DNA of 64,000 bases. It comes from Prado023 sp963736425 (GTDB taxonomy: Bacteria; Actinomycetota; Actinomycetes; S36-B12; CAIYMF01). A model generated the notes under the pieces. That model saw only the letters and a list, made by a program, of their open reading frames with translations. It was not told where the DNA came from and made no database searches. Shown one piece after another: positions 9,457 to 20,984 of this stretch; the first letter of the stretch is position 1; every line of letters begins with the position of its first letter. Where the stretch lies: assembly GCA_963736425.1 (NCBI GenBank), contig CAVTOX010000022.1, forward strand, positions 43,752 to 107,751, in the 5' to 3' direction. A program made the position numbers and the translations under genes.

Positions 9457-10812
9457 TCAGCCCTCGTAGTAGCGGTCGACCTCGGTGAGCACCTCGTCGA
9501 GGATCGCCAGGCCGGTGCGCGCCTCCTCGTCGGTGACGGTGCACGGGGGCACGACATGCAGGCGGTTGAAGTTCGTGAAGGGCAGCAGGCCGCGCTTCTT
9601 GGCCTCAGTCACCAGCACGGTCATCGCCTCGGACGTCCCGCCGTACGGCGCCAGCATCGCCCGGGTCTCGCGGTTGCTCACGAGGTCCAGCGCCCAGAAG
9701 ACGCCCAGGCCGCGGACCTCGCCGATCACCGGGTGCCGCTCGGCGAGGTCGGCCAGGCCGGGGCCAAGGACGTCGGTGCCGATGCGGGCGGCGTTCTCCA
9801 CGATGCCCTCCTCGCGCATGGCGGTGATGCTGGCCACGATCGAGGCGGCCGCCAGCGGGTGCCCGGAGTAGGTCAGGCCGCCGGGGAACACTCGGTTGTC
9901 GAAGGTGGCGGCGATCTCGTCGGAGATGATCACCCCGCCCACGGGCACGTAGCCGGAGTTCGACCCCTTTGCGAACGTGACCAGGTCGGGACGGACGTCG
10001 AAGTGGTCGAACGCGAACCACCTGCCGGTGCGGCCGAACCCGGCCATGACCTCGTCGAGGATCAGCATGATCCCGTGCTCGTCGCACAGCGCGCGCACGC
10101 CCTCGAGGTAGCCCGGCGGCGGGATCAGGACGCCCGCGGTGCCCACGACCGTCTCCATGAGGATGGCCGCGACCGTGCCCGGACCCTCGAACCGGATGAC
10201 GTCGGCGAGGTGCTCCAGCGCCCGCTGCGACTCCTGCTCCGGGCTCGTGGCCCAGAAGTGCGAGCGGTAGGGGTAGGGGCCGAAGAAGTGCACGTGGTCG
10301 TCGGCGAACTCGTTGGGCCAGCGCCGTGGGTCGCCGGTCGCGACGATCGCTGAGCCGGTGTTGCCGTGGTACGAGCGGTAGAAGCTCATCACCTTGCGGC
10401 GGCCGGTGTGCAGTCGGGCCATCCGGATGGCGTTCTCGATGGCGTCGGCGCCGCCGTTGGTGAAGAACACCTTGTTCAGGCTCGCGGGGGCCAGCTCGCA
10501 GATCAGCCGGGCGGCCTCGCTGCGGGCGGCGTTGGCGTGCTGCGGGGCGATCGTGGCCAGGATGCCGGCCTGCTCCTGGATCGCGGCGATGACCCTGGGG
10601 TGCTGATGGCCGATGTTGGTGTTGACCAGCTGGCTGGAGAAGTCCAGGTACCGGTTGCCGTCGTAGTCCCACACCCAGGACCCCGACGCACCCGCGAACG
10701 TCATCGGCGCCAGCGGCGCCTGCGCCGACCACGAGTGGAACACGTGCGCGCGGTCGAGCTCATAGGCACGCGCGCCCGCTGCGGGATCCGTGGTGGGGGT
10801 GGGCTCGGACAT
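9457..10812 (-). CDS. class III pyridoxal-phosphate aminotransferase
   Basis: This 451-residue enzyme is a fold-type I class III (omega) aminotransferase. The cofactor-binding features include FFTNGGADAIENAIRMAR, the LILDEVMAGFGRTG block with the PLP-contacting Asp, and the Schiff-base lysine in TFAKGSNSGYVPVGG. Members usually move the amino group from an omega-amino acid or polyamine to pyruvate or 2-oxoglutarate; the substrate here cannot be told. The start ATG at 10812 has AGGAGAACGC just upstream. A longer frame running into pntB is spurious. The gene is monocistronic, about 90 bp downstream of pntB. Confidence 0.9.
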   Translation of the reverse strand: MSEPTPTTDPAAGARAYELDRAHVFHSWSAQAPLAPMTFAGASGSWVWDYDGNRYLDFSSQLVNTNIGHQHPRVIAAIQEQAGILATIAPQHANAARSEAARLICELAPASLNKVFFTNGGADAIENAIRMARLHTGRRKVMSFYRSYHGNTGSAIVATGDPRRWPNEFADDHVHFFGPYPYRSHFWATSPEQESQRALEHLADVIRFEGPGTVAAILMETVVGTAGVLIPPPGYLEGVRALCDEHGIMLILDEVMAGFGRTGRWFAFDHFDVRPDLVTFAKGSNSGYVPVGGVIISDEIAATFDNRVFPGGLTYSGHPLAAASIVASITAMREEGIVENAARIGTDVLGPGLADLAERHPVIGEVRGLGVFWALDLVSNRETRAMLAPYGGTSEAMTVLVTEAKKRGLLPFTNFNRLHVVPPCTVTDEEARTGLAILDEVLTEVDRYYEG

Positions 10813-10901
10813 GCGTTCTCCTTGATCGGCCAGCGCGTGATCCGCGATTTTAGTACCCCACAGGGGGGATCTGCCCAGCCCGTCGCCGTCTCCGGTGCCG
10901 C

Positions 10902-12338
10902 CTACAGCGCCTTGAGGATGTCCTCGACCCGATCCTTCGCGTCGCCGAACAGCATCTGGGTGTTCTCCTTGAAGAACAGCGGGTTCTGCACGCCCGCGTA
11001 ACCGGTGGCCATGGAGCGCTTGAACACGATCACATCCTTGGCCTGCCACACGGTGAGCACCGGCATTCCCGCGATGGGGCTGCCCGGGTCGTCCATGGCT
11101 GCGGGGTTGACAGTGTCATTGGCACCGATGACCAGGACCACATCGGTGGCCGGCATGTCCGGGTTGACCTCGTCCATCTCGAGGACGATGTCGTAGGGCA
11201 CCTTGGCCTCGGCCAGCAGGACGTTCATGTGCCCGGGCAGGCGCCCGGCCACCGGGTGGATGCCGAAACGCACCTCCACGCCACGCTCGCGCAGCTTGCG
11301 GGTGAGCTCGGCCACCGGGTACTGCGCCTGCGCCACGGCCATGCCGTAGCCGGGCGTGATGATGACCGAGTGCGCCTCCGTCAGGAGGTCGGCCGCACCC
11401 TCGGCCGTGATCTCCCGGTGCTCGCCGTAGTCGACGTCCGAGGCCACGGTGCCGGCCTCCACGCCGAACCCGCCGGCGATGACCGAGATGAACGAGCGGT
11501 TCATCGCCCGGCACATGATGTAGGACAGGTAGGCACCCGAGGATCCCACCAGGGCGCCGGTGATGATGAGCAGGTCGTTGTTGAGCAGGAAGCCGGCTGC
11601 CGCCGCCGCCCAACCGGAATAGCTGTTGAGCATGGAGACCACGACGGGCATGTCGCCGCCGCCGATCGAGGCAACCAGGTGCCAGCCCAGGAAGAGCGCC
11701 AGCAGGGTCATCAGGCCCAGAAGCGACTGGCGCACGACGATGTCGTCGGAGGGCACCATCACGTACGCAGCGGTCATTGCGAAGAACGCGACGATGATGC
11801 CGAGGTTGATCACGTTGTGGCCGGGGAGCATCAGGGGCGCGGACTTGATCTTCGCCGAGAGCTTCAGGTAGGCGACGATCGAGCCGGTGAAGGTGACCGC
11901 ACCGATGAAGACCCCGACGAACACCTCGACGTCGTGGATCGCCGGGTACGCGACGTTGGTCTCGTAGGAGGAGTTCCAGCCGACCAGGACGGCGGCCAGG
12001 CCCACGAAGCTGTGCAGCATCGCGATGAGCTCGGGCATGCCGGTCATCTCGACCCGCTTGGCCCGCCAGATGCCGATCGCCCCGCCGATGGCCATGGCCG
12101 CGACGATCAGTCCAAGACCGGTGAGGCCGGTTCCCTCGGTCTCGATGGCGCCGTTGGCGGCCTCGACTCCGAGGACCGCGGCGAGGATGGTGATGACCAG
12201 CGCGACGGTCATGCCGATGATGCCGAAGCGGTTTCCCGCCTGTGCGGTCTCGTGCTTGGACAGGCCCGCGAGAGCGAGGATGAACATCAGGCCGGCGACG
12301 ATGTAGGCGCCCAGGAGCAGGCTCAGTGAGATCGTCAT
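10902..12338 (-). CDS. pntB: NAD(P) transhydrogenase subunit beta
   Basis: PntB (478 residues) forms the proton-translocating transhydrogenase with PntA, using the proton gradient to reduce NADP+ with NADH. The N-terminal half has about eight to nine membrane helices. The C-terminal NADP(H)-binding domain III starts near ITAEGAADLL, includes ITPGYGMAVAQAQ (GxGxxxA dinucleotide fold), and ends with KRSMATGYAGVQNPLFF and the DAKDRVEDILKAL tail. The start ATG shares one base with the pntA stop (TGATG), which indicates coupled translation. Confidence 0.95.
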   Translation of the reverse strand: MTISLSLLLGAYIVAGLMFILALAGLSKHETAQAGNRFGIIGMTVALVITILAAVLGVEAANGAIETEGTGLTGLGLIVAAMAIGGAIGIWRAKRVEMTGMPELIAMLHSFVGLAAVLVGWNSSYETNVAYPAIHDVEVFVGVFIGAVTFTGSIVAYLKLSAKIKSAPLMLPGHNVINLGIIVAFFAMTAAYVMVPSDDIVVRQSLLGLMTLLALFLGWHLVASIGGGDMPVVVSMLNSYSGWAAAAAGFLLNNDLLIITGALVGSSGAYLSYIMCRAMNRSFISVIAGGFGVEAGTVASDVDYGEHREITAEGAADLLTEAHSVIITPGYGMAVAQAQYPVAELTRKLRERGVEVRFGIHPVAGRLPGHMNVLLAEAKVPYDIVLEMDEVNPDMPATDVVLVIGANDTVNPAAMDDPGSPIAGMPVLTVWQAKDVIVFKRSMATGYAGVQNPLFFKENTQMLFGDAKDRVEDILKAL

Positions 12339-13879
12339 CAGACTGAATCCTCACGCTTGAACATCTGGAGCATCCGGCCGGTGACGGTGAAGCCACCGAA
12401 CACGTTGATGCTGGCCACGAGGATCGCGATGAAGGCCAGGACCGAGACCCAGACCTCGCCGTGGCCCACCTGGATCAGCGCACCGACGAGGATGATGCCG
12501 CTGATCGCGTTCGTCACCGACATCAGCGGGGTGTGCAGCGCGTGGTGCACGTTGCCGATCACGTAGAACCCGATGACGACCGAGAGCATGAACACCATCA
12601 TGTGCCCGAGGAGTGGTGCCGGTGAGAGGGCCGAGATCGTCAGGAACACCGCGGCGCCTGCCCCCATGAGGGCGAGCCTCGTTCCGTCAGCCATCTTCTT
12701 CTTCGGTGGTTTCGGTTCCGGAGGTATCGCCACGGCAGCCGCGGGTGCGGCCGAGACCTGCACCGGGGGCGGGGGCCACAGGATCTCGCCCTGCTCCACC
12801 ACGGTCATGCCGCGCTGGACGACGTCCTCGAGGTCGAGGACGGCCTGGCCGTCCTTCTCGGGGGTCATCAGCTTGAGCAGGTTGACCAGGTTGGTGCCGA
12901 ACAGCTGGGAGGCCTGGGTGGGCAGCCGACCGGGGAGGTCGGTGTAGCCGAGGATGACCACGCCGTTCTCGGTGACCACGCGCTCGTCGGGCCGGCTGCC
13001 TGCGACGTTGCCGCCGTTGGCCGCCGCCATGTCGACGACGACGCTGCCGGGCTTCATCGACGCCACCATCTCCTCGGTGAGCAGTCGGGGTGCGGGCCGG
13101 CCGGGGATGAGCGCGGTGGTGATGACGATGTCGACGTCCTTGGCCTGGGCGGCGTACATCTCGGCGGCCTTGCGGTTGAAGTCCTCGCCCATCTCCTTGG
13201 CGTAGCCGGTCGCGCTGGGCCCGGTGTCCTCCACCTCGATCCGCAGGAACTCCGCGCCCATCGACTCGACCTGCTCGCCGACCTCGGAGCGGGCGTCGAA
13301 CGCGCGCACGATCGCACCCAGGCTGCTCGCCGTGCCGATCGCTGCCAGACCCGCCACGCCGGCTCCGACGACCAGGACCTTGGCCGGCGGGACCTTGCCC
13401 GCGGCCGTGACCTGGCCGGTGAAGAACGACCCGAACTCGTTGGCCGCCTCGATGACCGCGCGGTAGCCGCCGATGTTGGCCATGGAGCTCAGGACGTCCA
13501 GGGACTGGGCGCGCGAGATGCGCGGGACCGCGTCCATGGCCAGGGCGGTGACGCCGCGGGCGGAGAGCGCGCTGACGAGGTCGGGGTCCAGCGCCGGGGC
13601 CAGCAGGCTGACCAGCGTCTGGCCGCTGCCTGGAGGCGCTGCACCTCGTCGGACGAGGGGGCGTTGATCTTCAGGAGGATCTCGGCCGACCACACCTCGT
13701 CACCGACGATCGTCGGCACCGGCCGCACGGTAGGCCGCGTCGTCGAACGAGGCCCCGACACCGGCGCCGGACTCGATGGACACGTCATATCCGAGCTTGA
13801 CGATCTGCTCGACGGTCTTGGGGGTGGCAGCCACCCGGCGTTCGCCGGGCTTGGACTCCTTGGGCACACCGATGCGCAC
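12338..13879 (-). pseudogene. pntA: NAD(P) transhydrogenase subunit alpha, two frameshifts
   Basis: Reading from GTG at 13879 gives the expected PntA N-terminus (VRIGVPKESKPGERRVAATP), which runs into TGA at 13700-13702. The homologous sequence continues in a second frame (TIVGDEVWSAEILLKINAPS) and returns to the first frame near 13630 (GQTLVSLLAPALDP), then stays open to the end. An extra base near 13715 and a compensating change near 13630 explain this. Intact, it would be about 513 residues, close to E. coli PntA, with domain I (NAD binding, VVGAGVAGLAAIGTA), a proline-rich linker and about four C-terminal membrane helices. Since the net frame is restored and pntB is intact, sequence error seems likelier than real loss. 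Confidence 0.88.
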
Positions 13880-14049
13880 GACTGTTCCTCTCGCCGAAGC
13901 GGTCGCTGCCGAACCTACCTCCTCGGCCTCAGGGGTTCACACGTGGGTGAGGCCCCGGGGCCGAGGTCAGGACGTAGGTCCCGGGCGGCGACGTGGACAC
14001 AGGTCCCGCCCCGTCCGGGCCGACCGGCCACCGGGTCCGCCGCCTCGAG

Positions 14050-14095
14050 CTGGTAGTCGATTCGGTTCGCTCGGATCGACCGGATCGACTACCAG
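14050..14095 (-). terminator. long inverted repeat, likely terminator of the flavin oxidoreductase gene
   Basis: A perfect 12-bp inverted repeat (CTGGTAGTCGAT and ATCGACTACCAG) encloses 22 bases that can extend the stem. It starts 23 bp beyond the oxidoreductase stop codon and about 170 bp before pntA, both on the minus strand. It fits a rho-independent terminator lacking a U-tract. The remaining 13880-14117 interval shows no gene. Confidence 0.65.
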
Positions 14096-14117
14096 CGGCT
14101 GAGGTCCGGGCGCCGCG

Positions 14118-15200
14118 TCACGGGAACCGACCGCGCAGGAGCTGGGGTGGCCAGGTGGCCTCGGCGCCGAGCTCGTGGGCCGCGCGCAGCGGCCACTGCG
14201 GGTCGCGCAGCAGGACCCGGGCGAGGGCGACCATGTCCGCGGAGCCCTCGGCCAGGATCGCCTCGTGCCTGGGCAGGGTCGGTGATCATCCCGACGGCCG
14301 CGGTGGGGATGCCCGGCCTCCTGGCGGATCCGTGCGGCGAGCGGGACCTGGTACCCGGGGCCGGGGGTGATGTCCTGGTGCGGGCTCACCCCGCCGCTCG
14401 AGACGTCGATGAGGTCCACTCCGAGGTCGCGCAGCCATCCGGCCACCACGACGCTGTCGTCGAGGGTGTGCCCGCCGGTGACCCAGTCGGTCGCACTGAT
14501 CCGCACCAGCAGCGCGCGGTCCTCGGGCCAGGCCGCCCGGACCGCGGCGACCACCTCGCACAGCAGTCGGGCACGACCGGCGAGGTCGCCGCCGTACCCG
14601 TCGGTCCGGTCGTTGGACAGCGGGGAGAGGAACTGGTGGAGCAGGTATCCGTGAGCTGCGTGCACCTCCACGGTGTCGAAGCCCGCGTCCAGGGCGCGCT
14701 GCGCTGGCGGCCACGAACGCCGCCACGACCCCGGGCAGCTCGTCGGTCGACAGCGCGCGCGGCCCTGCGTAGCCCGGATAGCCGGTGCTGCTCGGCCCCA
14801 CCGTCGCCCAGCCGCCCTCGTCCGCCGGGACGCTGCCCCTCCCGCTCCACGGCCGGTAGGTCGACGCCTTGTTCCCGGCGTGCGCCAGCTGGATCCCGGC
14901 GACAGCGCCCTGGCCCTGGATGAACGACACGATCGGTGCCCACGCGCGGGCCTGCTCGTCGGACCACAGCCCGGTGTCCTGGGGGCTGATCCGGCCCTCG
15001 GGCACCACGGAGGTGGCCTCGGCCATCACGAGCGCTGCCCCACCGCGGGCCAGGCCGCCGAGGTGGACCAGGTGCCAGGGCGTCGGGACCCCGCTCTGGT
15101 CCTCGACGGAGTACTGGCACATGGGCGAGACCATGATCCGGTTGCGCAGGTGGGTGCCGCGCAGGTCCAGCGGCGCGAACAGGTGGGTCATGGCGGTCAC
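14118..15200 (-). pseudogene. NADH:flavin oxidoreductase (Old Yellow Enzyme, YqjM-like), three frameshifts
   Basis: Pieces of one FMN-dependent ene-reductase lie in three frames. The N-terminus from 15200 has LRNRIMVSPMCQYS and QLAHAGNKAS. The middle has VEVHAAHGYLLHQFLSPLSNDRTDGYGG. A short piece with MITDPAQA and a tail (AILAEGSADMVALARVLLRDPQWPLRAAHEL) end at the stop at 14118. Each shift, near 14700, 14318 and 14255, is explained by one extra base, and after three the original frame returns. The intact length would be about 360 residues, typical for YqjM-type enzymes, which reduce activated alkenes with NAD(P)H. Either the gene is decayed or this stretch is badly called. Confidence 0.85.
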
Positions 15201-15251
15201 GCTACCGGCGCAGCCGGCGCCTGCGGCCGCCCCGGACGCTGCGCCCGAGGG

Positions 15252-16539
15252 TCAGGAGCCGGAGAACCGCACGATGCCGGCGGGCCAGAACACCCGGAAC
15301 TCGGGGTTGATGATCGCCTCGGGGCGCTGGAGGCCGGCCCCGGCGATGTTGGACGCGAGGTCGAGCAGGTTGTTGTCCGTCAGCGCGTTGTAGGTGACCC
15401 CGTAGGCTGCCGCTCGCCCGTCGTTGGCCCACGGCATGAACTGGATCGCGCGGGCCATGTTGGCGAAGACGTTGCCCCGCACCGTCAGGTTCTCGGCCCC
15501 GCTGGCCAGGATCCCGCGGCAGTCGTTGCCGTGGCTCGGGCACCAGACGCCGTCGAAGGTGTTGCCGATGATGGCCGAGTCGCGCCAGTTCATGACCCGG
15601 ATCGCGTCGTTGCGCATGTTCAGGAACTGGTTGCCGGTGACGGCGATCCGCGTGTGGTACTGGCCGCCGGAGAAGTTGTGGGTGCCGACCCCACGCACCA
15701 TGTTGGCGAACACGTTGCCCTCGATCAGGACGTCGATGTTCGGGGTGCCGGTCCAGGTTGCTCCAGATCGATCCGAACCCGTCGGTCAGCCCGTCGGGGG
15801 TGTCGAGGTTGACCGCCTCGGCCGACATGCGGGTGCTCCCGGTCGCGCCCAGGAACTCGTTGTTGCGGATCACCGAGTTGGCGTTGGCGTCCATCTCGAT
15901 GAAGTGGTTGTTGTTCATGTTCGTGAAGCGGATCCCCTCGATCCGCACGCCCTGGTTGTGCCCGGCGATGATCCCCAGCGAGTTGCGGATGCCCGCGAGG
16001 TCGATCACGGACTGGCCGCCGCCCGCCCCCACGATCGCGATGTTGGACGCGCCGCCGTACCCGCCGACGGACCCGCGGCGCTTGCCCAGCGACGGGGGCA
16101 CCAGCATGAACATCGAGGACGCGGCCTTGAACTTCTTGGTGCACGTCCGGTTCGTCTTGACCAGGGTCGTGCCGGCCGACAGCTGGATCGTCGTGTTGGA
16201 CGGGACGTAGATCGTGCTCGGGATCCGGTAGGTGCCCGGAGCCAGGGTGAGGGTGCCGCCGCCGGCGCCCTCGAAGTTCTCCATCCAGGAGCGGATCATG
16301 TAGTAGTCGCGGGTGCAGGCGTTGATGGTCTTGAAGTTCGCGACCCGTGACCCCGGGGCGAACGCGGCGCCGCTGGACAGCGCGACCTGCGGGCCGTCGG
16401 CGCGCACCACGCTCGGCGCTGCGACGCCGGTGGGGGTCACCGCGGCGCGCGGGGCGGCCTGGGCGAGGGCGGGGGTCGCCGCCCCGACGACGATGGTCGC
16501 GGCGATCAGGGCATGGGAGGCAAGGCGGACCGGACGCAT
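15252..16539 (-). pseudogene. secreted right-handed beta-helix protein, one frameshift
   Basis: The product begins with a signal peptide (cleavage near ATPALAQA) and continues as a pectate-lyase-like solenoid. Repeated turns such as NSVIRNNEFLGATG, NLTVRGNVFANMARAI and TRIAVTGNQFLNMRN are typical parallel beta-helix rungs. Such folds act on or bind polysaccharides, or serve as surface proteins; no catalytic set is obvious. The frame changes near 15757: the segment GSIWSN is followed in another frame by WTGTPNIDVLIEGN, explained by one extra C. Without the shift it would be about 428 residues. It starts 15 bp after the purA stop, so it may be co-transcribed with purA. Confidence 0.8.
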
Positions 16540-16554
16540 GCCCCCGTTATCGGC

Positions 16555-17841
16555 TCAGTTCAGCAGGTCGTTGAGCACCAGCGTCGCATCGCGGTCAGGT
16601 CCCACCCCAATGGCCGATACCCGGCACCCCGACGCCTCCTCGAGGAACCGGACGTACGTGCGGCAGTTGGCCGGCAGGTCGGCGAAGTCGCGGACGTCGG
16701 AGATGTCGGTCCCCCAGCCCGGAAGCACCTCGTAGATGGGCGTTGCGTGGTGGAACTCGGTCTGCGTCGTGGGCACCTCGTCGACTCGCGTCCCGTCCAC
16801 GTCGTAGCCGACGCACACCGGGATCTCCTCGAAGGTGCTGAGCACGTCGAGCTTGGTCAGGAAGTAGTCGGTCATGCCGTTCACCCGTGTGGCGTAGCGG
16901 GCGATCGGCGCGTCGAACCAGCCGCAGCGACGGTTGCGCCCGGTCGTGACGCCGACCTCGCCGCCGATGGTGCGCAGCTTCTCGCCGTCGGCGTCGAACA
17001 GCTCGGTCGGGAACGGACCCTCGCCCACGCGGGTCGTGTAGGCCTTGAGGATCCCCAGCACGCGGTCGATCCGGGTGGGCCCGATGCCCGAGCCGGTGCA
17101 CGCCCCGCCGGCGGTCGGGTTCGAGGAGGTGACGTAGGGGTAGGTGCCGTGGTCGACGTCGAGCAGCGTCCCCTGGCCGCCCTCGAGGACGACGGTGTCG
17201 CCCCGGTCGAGGGCGTCGTTGAGCAGCAGGCCGGTGTCGACGACGTGCGGCCGGAGGCGATCGGCGTAGGAGAGCAGGTACTCCACGGTCTGGTCGACCT
17301 CCACGGCCCGGCGGTTGAACACCTTGACCAGGGCCTGGTTCTTGTTGACCAGGGCGCCCTCCACCTTGCGGTGCAGGATCGAGGGGTCCATGAGGTCCTG
17401 GATCCGCACGCCCACGCGGGCCATCTTGTCGCCGTAGGTGGGGCCGATGCCACGCCCGGTGGTCCCGATCTTCGCCTTGCCCAGGAAGCGCTCAGTGACC
17501 TTGTCGAGGGTCACGTTGTAGGGCGTGATGATGTGGGCGTTGGCGCTGATGACCAGGCGCGACGGGTCGACGCCACGGGCGATCAGCCCGTCCATCTCGC
17601 CGAACAGCACCTCGAGGTCGACCACCACGCCGTTGCCGATCACCGGCACGCAGGTGGGTGACAGGATCCCGCTGGGCAGCAGGTGCAGCGCGAACTTCGC
17701 GTCGCCGATCACCACCGTGTGGCCAGCGTTGTTGCCGCCCTGGTAGCGCACCACGTAGTCGGCGCGCCCGCCGAGGAGGTCGGTCGCCTTGCCCTTGCCC
17801 TCGTCGCCCCACTGGGCTCCCACGATCACGACCGCCGGCAT
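16555..17841 (-). CDS. purA: adenylosuccinate synthetase
   Basis: PurA (428 residues) makes adenylosuccinate from IMP and aspartate with GTP, the first committed step to AMP. The N-terminal GTP-binding loop VIVGAQWGDEGKGKATDLL, the IMP-site block GNNAGHTVVIG, the signature GIGPTYGDKMAR and the C-terminal TTGRNRRCGWFD are all present. The start ATG at 17841 places the protein exactly at the family N-terminus (MPAVVIVGAQWGDEG). It works with purB, encoded 11 kb away, which acts next in the pathway. Confidence 0.96.
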   Translation of the reverse strand: MPAVVIVGAQWGDEGKGKATDLLGGRADYVVRYQGGNNAGHTVVIGDAKFALHLLPSGILSPTCVPVIGNGVVVDLEVLFGEMDGLIARGVDPSRLVISANAHIITPYNVTLDKVTERFLGKAKIGTTGRGIGPTYGDKMARVGVRIQDLMDPSILHRKVEGALVNKNQALVKVFNRRAVEVDQTVEYLLSYADRLRPHVVDTGLLLNDALDRGDTVVLEGGQGTLLDVDHGTYPYVTSSNPTAGGACTGSGIGPTRIDRVLGILKAYTTRVGEGPFPTELFDADGEKLRTIGGEVGVTTGRNRRCGWFDAPIARYATRVNGMTDYFLTKLDVLSTFEEIPVCVGYDVDGTRVDEVPTTQTEFHHATPIYEVLPGWGTDISDVRDFADLPANCRTYVRFLEEASGCRVSAIGVGPDRDATLVLNDLLN

Positions 17842-18064
17842 CGGTGCCTCCACCCTCAGCCATGTGCCCAGCAGGGCGCACGGGATCTCGCCCCCGCACC
17901 GGAGGCGCCGCAGCAACCCTAGCGCCGCAGGGAGTCCCTGCTCCCCTCGCCGCCCGGCCGCCGCCCCCGTCGTGTCATGGATCCGGTTCGTCACGTGGAC
18001 CGGATCCCGGGGTGGGAGGCGGGAGGGGAGGCGGCGCGAGAAGGGGAAAGGTGGGGGGCACGCG

Positions 18065-18097
18065 AACGCGGCGCCCCCGTGTGGGGAGCGCCGCGTT
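18065..18097 (-). terminator. intrinsic terminator after fba
   Basis: A perfect 10-bp stem (AACGCGGCGC and GCGCCGCGTT) is extended inwards by CCCC/GGGG with one bulged base. It begins 31 bp beyond the aldolase stop on the minus strand, and separates fba from purA. Nothing else is seen between 17842 and 18127. Confidence 0.8.
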
Positions 18098-18127
18098 GGT
18101 CATGCGTTGGTGGTGCCTCTGCGCTGG

Positions 18128-19156
<1,029 letters not shown>

Positions 19157-19405
19157 TGAAGGGCTCCTCCTCGTTCGACAGCACGACGAGTCCCGCCGTG
19201 CATGAGAGTCATCCTGACATCACGCTGCAGCCGACGCGCGGTGGCGCCGACCGCCACCGGGACGTTCGCCGAGCGTTCACTGACAGGTGGGCGGCAACCC
19301 CCGTGAGGTCCTGCGCGGTGCACTCCGGCTGGCCCGCGGTGCATCGCCGAACCTCCTGCGGGGGCCTCGGCGGAGGCCCGGGAGGCATCTGGGCAGGATG
19401 TCCCC

Positions 19406-20893
19406 GTGACCACGTCCTCCGATCCGCCGAATGGGCTGCGGCCGCCCGACCGCGACCAGGTCGACCGGAGTCAGGACGGCCCGCTGCCGGCTCTGCCGAT
19501 CAGCCTGCGTGACGATCTGGCCGCGGCCGGGATCGCGATCACGACGGACCCCGATCTCCTGGCGGGGTACTGCATCGACTGGACGGGGCGGTGGAGCGGC
19601 CCTGCCCTCGCGGCCGTCCGGCCGACGACGTCCGAGCAGGTCACGGCGGTGCTGCTGGCGGCGAGGGCGGCGGGCGTCCTCGTGCAGGTCCAGGGTGGCA
19701 ACACGGGGCTGGTGGGCGGGTCCGTGCCCGACCGACCAAGCCTGCTGCTGATCACGACGGGACTTGACCGGATCGATCCGGTCGACACCGTCGAGCGAAC
19801 GGTCGTGGTCGGCGCCGGGGTCACGACCGCCGCGCTGGCTGCGCACGCCAGCGCGGCGGGGCTGCACTTCGGCGTCGACCTTGCGGCCCGCGACTCGGCC
19901 ACGGTCGGCGGGATGGTCGCGACCAACGCGGGCGGGATGGGTGTGTGCGCGTTCGGGATGATGCGCGAGCAGGTCCGCGGGCTGAAGGCGGTGCTTGCTG
20001 ACGGTCGGGTCGTCAACACCGTGGGCCGGCCCCGCAAGGACAACTGCGGCTACGACCTCACCGCTCTCCTGGCAGGCAGCGAGGGCACCCTCGGGGTGAT
20101 CACCGAGGTCGAGATCGCGCTGCACCCGGCTCCGAGGGCGTCATCGGTCGCCGTCCTGGCGGTCGCTGACCTGGGTGCGGCAGTGCGCCTGGCTCGACAG
20201 GTCCAGTCCGGCGAATCGCTGCTGCTCGCTGCCGAGGTCGTCGATTCGGCTGGGGTGGCGCGTGCGGCGGCGGCGCTGGGACTCACCGACCCGCTCCCGG
20301 ACGGGGCCCCGTGGATGCTGTTGCTGGAGGTCGCTGACGGTGCAACGGCGGCGGGCTTCGAGCCGGTCGCCGATCAGGTGGTCGCGGTCGCGACCGGTGA
20401 CGTGCAGCGCCAGCGGCTCTGGGCGCTGCGCGAGCGACAGACCGAGCTGTACGCCAGCCTTCCGGGGCTGCGCAAGCTCGATGTGAGTGTGCGGTTGACC
20501 GACCTGGATGCCGCTGTGTCGGCGATCCGCGCGGTCGTGGACGCAGCCGATCCCGAGTGGGACGGGTCGGCTGGGGTGGACGGGATCGCCCAGGTCATCG
20601 GGTCCCGCGGACCTGGACGTCCCTGGGTCGGGATCTTCGGTCACGCCCTCGACGGCAACCTGCACGTGCAGCTGGTGGGGGCCGACCGGGCATTGGCGGG
20701 CCGGATGCTCACGGCGGTGGCTGAGCTGGGTGGCAGCATCAGCGCCGAGCATGGCATCGGCCGGCTGAAGGTTGAGCAGCTGCACCTGGCTCGGTCCGCG
20801 GATCAGATCGAATGGATGCGTCAGATCAGGGCGACGGTCGATCCCGACGGGTTGCTCAACCCGGGGGTCCTCCTCGATCACGATCCGCGCTGA
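19406..20893 (+). CDS. FAD-linked 2-hydroxyacid dehydrogenase (GlcD/D-LDH family)
   Basis: This 495-residue flavoprotein has the PCMH-type FAD-binding domain at the N-terminus (VQGGNTGLVGGSVP at about residue 90, then GGMVATNAGG) and an FAD-oxidase C-terminal domain ending with GHALDGNLHVQL and the signature EHGIGRLK. This arrangement is shared by D-lactate dehydrogenase, glycolate oxidase GlcD and D-2-hydroxyglutarate dehydrogenase. The substrate cannot be chosen from sequence. It starts with GTG at 19406; no good Shine-Dalgarno is visible, and the preceding 249 bp (19157-19405) contains no gene. GDPD follows about 90 bp later. Confidence 0.88.
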   Translation: MTTSSDPPNGLRPPDRDQVDRSQDGPLPALPISLRDDLAAAGIAITTDPDLLAGYCIDWTGRWSGPALAAVRPTTSEQVTAVLLAARAAGVLVQVQGGNTGLVGGSVPDRPSLLLITTGLDRIDPVDTVERTVVVGAGVTTAALAAHASAAGLHFGVDLAARDSATVGGMVATNAGGMGVCAFGMMREQVRGLKAVLADGRVVNTVGRPRKDNCGYDLTALLAGSEGTLGVITEVEIALHPAPRASSVAVLAVADLGAAVRLARQVQSGESLLLAAEVVDSAGVARAAAALGLTDPLPDGAPWMLLLEVADGATAAGFEPVADQVVAVATGDVQRQRLWALRERQTELYASLPGLRKLDVSVRLTDLDAAVSAIRAVVDAADPEWDGSAGVDGIAQVIGSRGPGRPWVGIFGHALDGNLHVQLVGADRALAGRMLTAVAELGGSISAEHGIGRLKVEQLHLARSADQIEWMRQIRATVDPDGLLNPGVLLDHDPR

Positions 20894-20984
20894 ACGCACG
20901 CGCATCCCCGGGGAGGACGGTGCCGTGGCCACTGCGCGGGACACAGTGCCCCACACAGCGCGCGGCAAGGGAGGTGGGGCGTGC

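Noticed and set aside
11229..12329. 366-codon plus-strand frame opposite pntB
   Set aside because: Asp/His/Gly-rich antisense shadow of a certain gene.
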